DNA of 64,000 nucleotides from Pirellulaceae bacterium (GTDB lineage: Bacteria; Planctomycetota; Planctomycetia; Pirellulales; Pirellulaceae), in the NCBI GenBank assembly GCA_026004775.1, contig BPJU01000007.1, positions 186,001 through 250,000 of the forward strand, written 5' to 3'. Positions within the stretch are counted from its first letter, which is position 1, and each line of letters starts with the position of its first letter. Positions 57,673 to 64,000 of this stretch are shown piece after piece. Below the pieces are notes generated by a model that did not search any database, was not told where the DNA came from, and worked only from the letters and a program-made list of their open reading frames with translations. The translations under genes were made by a program, and so were the position numbers.

Positions 57673-58863
57673 ATGAGCGAAGGCAACAAACCGAGCATCG
57701 AAGAAATCCTGGCGACGTGCCGCCGGTTGGATCAGGGGCGCAAGTCGGGGGCACGGCCGGCTGAGTCACCGCAGCCAAAGGCCGAGATCAGCTCGCCGGC
57801 CGCGCCGGAATTGGCGGCGGCCGAGGCTGCTCAGCCGGTCAAGGAGTCGCAGCCGCAGCCGGCGGCGGTCGAGCGGCGGCCGGCGTCGCAAATGTCGGTC
57901 GAAGAGGTGCTGGCGGCGGCTCGGCGTAAACCGGGCCAGGCCGCAGCCACCGGCGGCGCCCAGAAACCGGCTGAAGCCAAAGCCGCACCGGCCAAGACCG
58001 GGGCTCAGATGAGCGTGGAAGAGGTACTGGCGGCGGCTCGGCGAGGCGCTGCCGCAGCCAAGCCGGCCGAGTCGCCAGCGGCCAAGGCACCTCAAAAGAC
58101 GGCTGCGGCGGCTGCTGAAGCCAAGCCGGCGGCGCCCGAACGCAAAACGGTTCCTGTACCGGCCGACACGGCCAGCATCCTGGCGGCCGCACGCGCTGCG
58201 GCCAAACCGGGGCCGATTTCGAAGGCCGAGGCGGCCGCGCGTGCCAAAGCGGCCCCCGCGGAGCCGGCAAAACCCAAAGCGCTGTCGATGCCCGAGCGGC
58301 CCGCGTACTTGCAACCGCGGCCAAAACCTGAGCCGGCCGGACCGTCGCGACGCTCGTTTTTCGGGGCTCTGGTCGGCGTCATCTTCGGGTCGTCGCTGGC
58401 CGTTGGGTTCGCCTCACTGTTTGTCACCAACCTGCTGTGGCTGCTGGGACTGGCTCGCTTCATGTTCCCCAATATCCTCACCGAGCCGCCTACGGTGTTC
58501 AAAGTGGGCTATCCGGACGATTATGCGCCGGGGCAAGTCGAGACCCGGTTCGTGGCTCAGTTCGGCGTCTGGATCGTCCGCTATGAGTACCAGGGGCAAC
58601 CGCAGATCTTTGCCTTGCGTACCGTGTGCACGCATCTGGGATGCACCCCCAACTGGTTGGAGGCCGAACAGAAATTCAAATGCCCCTGCCACGGCAGCGG
58701 CTTCTATAAAGACGGAATCAACTTCGAAGGTCCAGCGCCGCGCCCGCTGGAGCGCTATGCGATCCGCATCGCCGAAGACGGACAACTGGAAGTGGACAAG
58801 AGCCGCCGGTTCCAGGAAGAGTTGGGCCAGTGGAAGGATCCGGCTTCCTTTGTGCCGGTCTAA
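57673..58863 (+). CDS. Rieske iron-sulfur protein with a long Ala/Pro-rich N-terminal extension
   Basis: A 396-residue protein. The Rieske domain at the C-terminus has CTHLGC (Cys319, His321) and CPCHGSGF, which bind a [2Fe-2S] cluster. One membrane helix (about 226-258) precedes it. In front lies an unusual ~220-residue extension rich in Ala, Pro, Lys and Glu. A short motif recurs in it: SIEEILATCRR (8-18), MSVEEVLAAARR (74-85), MSVEEVLAAARR (113-124) and a weaker TASILAAARAA (166 onward). It heads an operon with two cytochrome b genes and a multiheme cytochrome. It should pass electrons from quinol to a c-type haem. The role of the extension, which would face the cytoplasm, is unknown. A GTG 6 bp upstream is an alternative start. 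Confidence 0.9.
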   Translation: MSEGNKPSIEEILATCRRLDQGRKSGARPAESPQPKAEISSPAAPELAAAEAAQPVKESQPQPAAVERRPASQMSVEEVLAAARRKPGQAAATGGAQKPAEAKAAPAKTGAQMSVEEVLAAARRGAAAAKPAESPAAKAPQKTAAAAAEAKPAAPERKTVPVPADTASILAAARAAAKPGPISKAEAAARAKAAPAEPAKPKALSMPERPAYLQPRPKPEPAGPSRRSFFGALVGVIFGSSLAVGFASLFVTNLLWLLGLARFMFPNILTEPPTVFKVGYPDDYAPGQVETRFVAQFGVWIVRYEYQGQPQIFALRTVCTHLGCTPNWLEAEQKFKCPCHGSGFYKDGINFEGPAPRPLERYAIRIAEDGQLEVDKSRRFQEELGQWKDPASFVPV

Positions 58864-59074
58864 GCGCCTGACCGGCTGAAGGCCGCAAGCCGGATAAAAG
58901 ATCGCCGGCGGGTTGTGGCAAGAAGGCGGCATGCGGTATGCGGATGGGACAACGAGCGGTGATAGAAAAGGTAATAGGTAAGAGAAAGTATTCGGTGGCC
59001 TGAAGAAACTACCAAGGAGTTGGCCGGTCCGAGGTGGGCGAGATTGGCAGTGTAATATGGAGAATCGTTGATCC

Positions 59075-59851
59075 ATGCCCTCACTTTCCGAAATCATACG
59101 TCACTCACAAATCTGGAAAAGCATCTTCCGCCATCCGGCGCCGGTTGACCGGCGTAACCGGGTTGTGGTGATGTTGACAAATTTCTTTCTCCATTTGCAT
59201 CCGGTGTCGATCAAAAAGCAGGGGATTGCGCTCAGTTACACCTGGTGCATGGGTGGAGTGACGTTCTTTTTGTTCCTGGTGGAGACGGTGACGGGCGTGT
59301 TATTGATGTTCTATTACCGCCCGACGTTGGAATGGGCTTACAAAGATATTTTGGCGCTGCGCGATGTGATGTCGATGGGTATTCTGCGGGAGCTGCACCG
59401 GTGGGGAGCTCATGCCATGGTGATCACGGTGTGGCTGCACATGTATCGGGTGTTTTTAACCGGCAGTTACAAGCCGCCGCGGGAATTTAACTGGGTGATC
59501 GGAGTGATTCTCCTGTTGTTGACGCTGTTGCTGTCGTTTACCGGCTATCTGTTGCCGTGGGACCAGTTGGCGATCTGGGCGATCACGGTCGGTTCGAATA
59601 TGGCTCGTGCCACGCCCATTCTGGGGCACGAAGGTCCCGGATCGCAATTGTTGACGGTGGATGGGATTCCGATGATCACCAATGCTTCCGACGCGCGTTT
59701 TGCGCTGTTGGGAGCGCGATTTGTGGGTGAGGAGACGCTGAATCGGTTTTATGTGTTGCACTGCATCGCTTTGCCGCTGGCCGTGGCGTTCCTGCTGGCG
59801 ATCCATTTCTGGCGCGTGCGGAAGGACGGCGGGATCAGTGGTCCGTTGTAG
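59075..59851 (+). CDS. Cytochrome b6-like subunit (N-terminal cytochrome b)
   Basis: A 258-residue membrane protein with four core helices. The two b-haems are bound by His108/His229 and His122/His244-type pairs (HRWGAH...LHMYRV and VLHCIAL...IHFWRV). The second pair has 14 residues between the histidines, as in plastid b6, not 13 as in mitochondrial cytochrome b. The ending [10 protein letters not shown] also matches b6. The quinol-site region [13 protein letters not shown] is present. Together with the next gene it makes a split cytochrome b. It starts 211 bp after the Rieske gene. Confidence 0.93.
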   Translation: MPSLSEIIRHSQIWKSIFRHPAPVDRRNRVVVMLTNFFLHLHPVSIKKQGIALSYTWCMGGVTFFLFLVETVTGVLLMFYYRPTLEWAYKDILALRDVMSMGILRELHRWGAHAMVITVWLHMYRVFLTGSYKPPREFNWVIGVILLLLTLLLSFTGYLLPWDQLAIWAITVGSNMARATPILGHEGPGSQLLTVDGIPMITNASDARFALLGARFVGEETLNRFYVLHCIALPLAVAFLLAIHFWRVRKDGGISGPL

Positions 59852-59936
59852 TGGCCGGCGGGGGCTTGGCCCGATCTGGTTCCAGCGGGTGAAGCGGTAG
59901 TGGCCGGGCGAGGAAAGCAAGGGAAACAATCGAGCC

Positions 59937-61298
59937 ATGCATGGACACAACGAGGCGCTGTTCCTGGAAGAAATTTCCTCATTCTTGGGGTTGTACTACT
60001 TATTCCTGGCGGCGCTGAATGCCGGGGCGGCGTTTTATTTATGGCGGCGAGGTCGCGGCATTCGGTTGATCGGGCCGATCCGCAGTTTCCACTGCTGGCT
60101 GTTGCTGGCGCTGCTTTTCACCATGATCGCGCCGCTGGCATTCAGCGGCGACCCGCAGGTGATGCGATGGATATCGCTGCCGCCGTCCGTGCGGGATTTT
60201 ATCGACTGGCTGATGGGACCAGTGGTCTACAGTGTCGGCACGGTGGCGGTACTGACCGTGCTGTTTGTCGGCAGGCGGTTTTTCGTCAAACCCACGGTCG
60301 CCTGGCTGATGCTCAACGGTGCGCTGCTGTTCATGGGCCTGGCCATGACCGACCCGGATTTTGCCGACATCGTGCGCAAACCCGACAACGTCCCCATCGT
60401 CGGGCTGATCTACCTGCTGGGATACTTCACCTGGCTGGGAGCCTATCTGGCCGTCGAAAACGATAAACGCATCCAACAGGGGCTGCCGCCTAAAGAAAAA
60501 GAGCTGGACGAAAAAGTACTGGTGTGGCCCGACCTGGTCTACACCGAATTGATTTGCATGATCGCCGTCACGGCCCTGCTTTTCGTGTGGGCCATCTGTA
60601 TCAAGGCTCCCCTGGAAGAGCCGGCCTCGGCGGTGAAAACCCCCAACCCGTCCAAAGCTCCCTGGTACTTCCTGGGATTGCAAGAGATGCTGGTCTATTA
60701 CGACCCGTGGATGGCGGGGGTAGTACTTCCGAGTCTGATTATCTTCGGGCTGATGGCGATTCCTTATCTGGATTTCAACAAGAAGGGCAATGGCTATTAT
60801 ACGATCGATGAGCGGAAATTCAGTTACATTGTTTTTCAATTCGGTTTCATCGTCTTGTGGGTGACGCTGATTGTGCTGGGGACGTTTCTGCGGGGGCCGA
60901 ACTGGAACTTTTTCGGTCCGTTTGAGACGTGGGATCCCCACAAGGTGGAAGCTTTGAACAACGTCGATCTTTCCGAGTTTTTCTGGGTGCGGTGGCTCCA
61001 GCGCGCCAGACCTCGGCCGCCCGAAGATGCCGGTATGCTCATCAAAGTGGGTGTTATTTTGATCCGGGAGCTTCCCGGGATCCTGTTGTTGATTGGTTAT
61101 TTTGCTATCACGCCGGCCGCCATGGTGGTTTGGAGTCGATTTTTCCGGGAGTTATTCAAGAAGATGGGGCTTTTCCGGTATATGACGATGATGTTTTTAT
61201 TGCAAGTCATGCTGCTGTTGCCGGTGAAGATGGTGTGCCGGTGGAGTTTCAACTTGAAATATTTTATTGCCATACCTGAGTGGATGTTGAATTTCTGA
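59937..61298 (+). CDS. Large subunit-IV-like cytochrome b C-terminal protein
   Basis: A 453-residue membrane protein. The core (about 195-290) matches subunit IV of b6f: VWPDLVYTELI, PNPSKAPWYFLGLQEMLVY and the following two helices with PYLDFN. Subunit IV normally has about 160 residues. The extra N-terminal ~190 residues contain about five predicted helices, and the C-terminal ~150 residues add at least two more. The gene lies 85 bp after the b6-like gene. No CxxCH site is present in this protein. The extra helices may bind another subunit of the complex or a quinone; this is not known. Confidence 0.85.
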   Translation: MHGHNEALFLEEISSFLGLYYLFLAALNAGAAFYLWRRGRGIRLIGPIRSFHCWLLLALLFTMIAPLAFSGDPQVMRWISLPPSVRDFIDWLMGPVVYSVGTVAVLTVLFVGRRFFVKPTVAWLMLNGALLFMGLAMTDPDFADIVRKPDNVPIVGLIYLLGYFTWLGAYLAVENDKRIQQGLPPKEKELDEKVLVWPDLVYTELICMIAVTALLFVWAICIKAPLEEPASAVKTPNPSKAPWYFLGLQEMLVYYDPWMAGVVLPSLIIFGLMAIPYLDFNKKGNGYYTIDERKFSYIVFQFGFIVLWVTLIVLGTFLRGPNWNFFGPFETWDPHKVEALNNVDLSEFFWVRWLQRARPRPPEDAGMLIKVGVILIRELPGILLLIGYFAITPAAMVVWSRFFRELFKKMGLFRYMTMMFLLQVMLLLPVKMVCRWSFNLKYFIAIPEWMLNF

Positions 61299-61356
61299 CC
61301 AGCGGGAAGGGAATAGTAAGCGTAATCGGCCGGCTGTAGCGGGGAGCACGGGAGCG

Positions 61357-64000
61357 ATGCCTGCACGAGAAGAAACGTGGCGTGATATGAAGAAGCTGCA
61401 CCGCTGGTTTGCCGCCAGCAGTGTGGCTCTGTTGCTGTCCACTTTGTGGATGTTTGCCGCGGACCACGACCGCTCCTGGAAGAACTACCAAAAGACGGCT
61501 CGCAAAATCGACATTCGGATGACCGAATGGCGGAAGTACCAATATGAGACGGATGAGTGGCAGCGGGAACGGGAGCGATTGGAGCGGGAGTTGCTCGATG
61601 CGCGCAGCCGCCCCGTCCCCCTTCCGCTGGTTGAGCGGTTCAAGGAAGCGATTCGGCGCGAATACGAGCGGCAAGGGGCAAGCCGACTGCCCGACCTCTC
61701 GGCGATCGACGAGCGGGTCGCCGCCGTCAATGAAGCGGCTCAGCAAGTGGAGCAGTTACGCAAGCAGCGCGATGAACTGGCATTGCGCGCCGAACAGCGC
61801 AAGCTCCAATGGGAGGATGCTCAGGCTAAACTGCGCCAAACATCGGCCGACGACCCGCAACGGCCGAGCGTGCAGCAGCAGGTTGAGGCTCTCCAGGGCG
61901 AGTGGCGAATAGTCCAGGATGAATTGGCCGCCGCCGAGCAGCAACTGCGGGATGCCGAACAGGCGGTGGTCCGGCCACGTGGGAAGCTGTTGGAGCTGCT
62001 GCAATCGTGGGTGCGCAAGGCAGTTTTCGATGAAGAGCTTGTCCTGCAGCGCCGCAAATTCAAGGCGGCCGATGTCGACGCTCAGCGAGCCAAACTGAAT
62101 ATCGCCATTCGTGACAATCGTCCCGAAGCAGAGGTGCAGCAGGAGCAGGCCGCACTGGATAAACTCAGCCAGGAGCTTCAGGTGCTGACGCTCCAATATC
62201 AGGCTGCCGCCCAGTACCGCAAGGATCTTCAGGAAATCGTCAAGGAGATGACTCGGGATGCCGACGAGCTTGAGCGGCAGCTCAACAAACATCTGGCCGA
62301 TCGCGAACAGCTCGAGCAATCCTTGCAGCAGAAGCGAGCCACTTTCTTTGTCAATTATATTCTGCCCGGGAAAAAGTGGCTGGAACTGCCTATTCTGGAT
62401 GCGTTCAATTCACCACTGAGAATCGACAATCTGTGGAGCGAGGGGTTGGAGGAAAACTACAACCACCGCTGGGTTCGGCGATTCGACCGGTGCACTACTT
62501 GCCACAAATCGATCGACAAGAGCATGCCCGGTACGGCGGATGTGCCGGCGTATCCACATGAGACGTGGATCGAGTTCGAGCTGGTTTGGGCTCAAGAGGC
62601 GGCCCAAGCCGGGCAAAACGGCCAGTCATTGCACGCCCAGGCCGCCGATACAACCCAGGTGGAGCGATTGGTTGGCTTGAGGTTGGCTGACGAGGGGCTC
62701 GTGCGCTGGTCGGACGTGACGGTGGCGTATGTGCGACCGAAGTCGCCGGCCGCCGAAGCTCGGCCCACCGCTCATGCCACTCGTGCCGACCAGCTACTGG
62801 AGACCGACCAGGTGCGCCGATTGGCGCTGAAGCCCGTGCCGTTCTCCGACGTTCAAGTACCGCCCGGATTGATCGTGGGCGATGTGATCGAACAGGTCAA
62901 TGGCGATCGGATTACCAGTTCCGGGCGTGTGGCCTTTGCGTTGCTGCAAGCCTATCAAGAGGGAAAGCCGGTACGGTTGACGGTACGACGGGGAGTGCCG
63001 CATCCGTATGCCAGCCATCCGCGACTGGATCTGTTTGTCGGATCGGCCAGCCCGCACAAGATGGCCGAGTTTGCCTGTACCGTGTGCCACGAAGGGCAGG
63101 GCAGTGCCACCGAATTCAAATGGGCCTCGCATTCGCCGAACACGCCTGACCAGCAGCGGCGGTGGATCGACGAACACGACTGGTTCGACAACCACCACTG
63201 GGTCTATCCGATGTTTCCGAAGCGCTTCGCCGAAAGCGCTTGCTTGAAGTGCCATCATGATGTGATCGAGCTGGAGCCGAGCGAGCGGTTTCCGGATCCA
63301 CCGGCACCGAAGTTGATGCACGGCTACCACCTGATCCGTCGCTATGGCTGTTTCGGATGCCACGAAATCAACGGCTCGGATGGAACGCAGCGGATCGGGC
63401 CGGATCTGCGGCTGGAGCCGAACTACTTTGCCGCCGCCCTTCAATTGAAGGCCGATCCGAGTTACGAGGCGATGACGCCCGAGGAGCGACAGTGGGTAGA
63501 AACGGTGATTTATCATCCGGAGCAGCCCGAGGCTCGACGCAAGCTTTACCAGGCTCTGGTCGAAGATGCCGGGGCGGAAAAGCCCCGATTTACCGTGGCG
63601 GCACGCGAGCAGTTGGCTCCTTTGCTCAAAGATGTCGAATCGCCCGGACAGCTCCGCAAAGTGGGACCCAGCTTGCGCTTCGTCAAAGAAAAACTCGACG
63701 GGGCTTTTCTCTACGACTGGATCCGGGAGCCGAAACGCTTCCGTCCGGATACGCGAATGCCGCAGTTTTTCGGTCTGTGGAACCATTTGGCCGATGAGGA
63801 GAGTTTGGATCGGGCAAGGAGGTTTGAGACGGTCGAAATTCTAGGGATCGTGGAGTACCTGCTGGATCGGTCGCAGCCGTTCCAGTACGTACAGCCACCG
63901 GCGGGAATTACGCCGTCCAGCCGCGAGGAGAAGATTGCCCGGGGTAAAGTCGCTTTCCAGACTCGAGGTTGTCTGGCTTGCCACACGCATCGCGATTTTC
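61357..64000 (+). CDS. Coiled-coil, PDZ and multiheme cytochrome c protein (3' end outside window)
   Basis: The frame runs from ATG 61357 to the window end without a stop, at least 881 residues. One membrane helix (about 17-34) is followed by a very long coiled coil (about 45-340, rich in Glu, Gln, Arg and Leu). Five CxxCH haem sites are visible: Cys379 (CTTCH), Cys574 (CTVCH), Cys629 (CLKCH), Cys665 (CFGCH) and Cys872 (CLACH). A PDZ-like segment (about 490-548, with PPGLIVGDVIEQVNGDRI) lies between haem 1 and haem 2. It probably accepts electrons from the Rieske protein of the same operon, in the periplasm. Such an arrangement differs from cytochrome c1 or f. More haem sites may follow beyond the window. 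Confidence 0.85.
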   Translation, partial: MPAREETWRDMKKLHRWFAASSVALLLSTLWMFAADHDRSWKNYQKTARKIDIRMTEWRKYQYETDEWQRERERLERELLDARSRPVPLPLVERFKEAIRREYERQGASRLPDLSAIDERVAAVNEAAQQVEQLRKQRDELALRAEQRKLQWEDAQAKLRQTSADDPQRPSVQQQVEALQGEWRIVQDELAAAEQQLRDAEQAVVRPRGKLLELLQSWVRKAVFDEELVLQRRKFKAADVDAQRAKLNIAIRDNRPEAEVQQEQAALDKLSQELQVLTLQYQAAAQYRKDLQEIVKEMTRDADELERQLNKHLADREQLEQSLQQKRATFFVNYILPGKKWLELPILDAFNSPLRIDNLWSEGLEENYNHRWVRRFDRCTTCHKSIDKSMPGTADVPAYPHETWIEFELVWAQEAAQAGQNGQSLHAQAADTTQVERLVGLRLADEGLVRWSDVTVAYVRPKSPAAEARPTAHATRADQLLETDQVRRLALKPVPFSDVQVPPGLIVGDVIEQVNGDRITSSGRVAFALLQAYQEGKPVRLTVRRGVPHPYASHPRLDLFVGSASPHKMAEFACTVCHEGQGSATEFKWASHSPNTPDQQRRWIDEHDWFDNHHWVYPMFPKRFAESACLKCHHDVIELEPSERFPDPPAPKLMHGYHLIRRYGCFGCHEINGSDGTQRIGPDLRLEPNYFAAALQLKADPSYEAMTPEERQWVETVIYHPEQPEARRKLYQALVEDAGAEKPRFTVAAREQLAPLLKDVESPGQLRKVGPSLRFVKEKLDGAFLYDWIREPKRFRPDTRMPQFFGLWNHLADEESLDRARRFETVEILGIVEYLLDRSQPFQYVQPPAGITPSSREEKIARGKVAFQTRGCLACHTHRDF

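Overview
The window looks like chromosomal DNA of a planctomycete, probably of the Pirellulales type. This is an inference from gene content: an N-type ATPase operon, an IS200-like/RAYT-related protein of a family I associate with planctomycetes, a glucosamine-6-phosphate deaminase fused to a LmbE domain, and a bc complex followed by a multiheme cytochrome. GC content is moderately high and GTG/TTG starts are common. No rRNA, tRNA, CRISPR array or intact insertion sequence was seen.

Layout. 1-5.8 kb: the 3' part of an HrpA-type helicase, a phosphofructokinase with PPi-type residues, and a thioredoxin-TPR chaperone. 6.2-9.4 kb: Xaa-Pro peptidase, accB and accC. 9.4-16.4 kb: a complete nine-gene N-ATPase operon in the order D-C-Q-R-B-E-F-A-G, without a separate delta gene. 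16.5-19.9 kb: a nested inverted-repeat element, then an NtrB/NtrC-like pair. 20-28.4 kb: lexA, a secreted NHL-type protein, a 32-residue basic protein, a FabZ-like dehydratase, trmB, purF, proB and the deaminase-LmbE fusion. 28.4-31 kb: a degenerate ~33 bp tandem repeat beside an IS200/RAYT-like protein that has lost its HUH histidines. 31-36 kb: an RND pump and its adaptor. 36.4-41.3 kb: an accessory stretch with an Hrq1/DrmA-like helicase carrying an apparent frameshift, a PLD-like protein without its HKD histidine and lysine, and a HELGH protein. 41.3-57.2 kb: trpD, a nucleoside-hydrolase-like protein without key metal ligands, an FHA membrane protein, a DksA-like protein, a Deg protease, a sugar isomerase-like protein, a Gfo/Idh/MocA oxidoreductase, a class III aminotransferase, pyrB with an apparently inactive dihydroorotase, a NYN-domain protein and purD. 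57.6 kb to the end: a respiratory operon of Rieske protein, cytochrome b6-like, a large subunit-IV-like cytochrome b and a coiled-coil/PDZ/multiheme cytochrome c that runs off the window.

The two energy-related operons (N-ATPase and bc-type complex) are the most coherent functional units. The most unusual material is (i) the bc complex with its structurally complex multiheme subunit and a Rieske protein with a repeat-bearing Ala/Pro-rich extension, (ii) the helicase/PLD-like/peptidase stretch at 36-41 kb, and (iii) several enzymes in which catalytic or metal residues are replaced (dihydroorotase, nucleoside hydrolase, HUH transposase-like, PLD-like, DksA-like). All functional calls come from reading motifs in the sequence; no database search was run.
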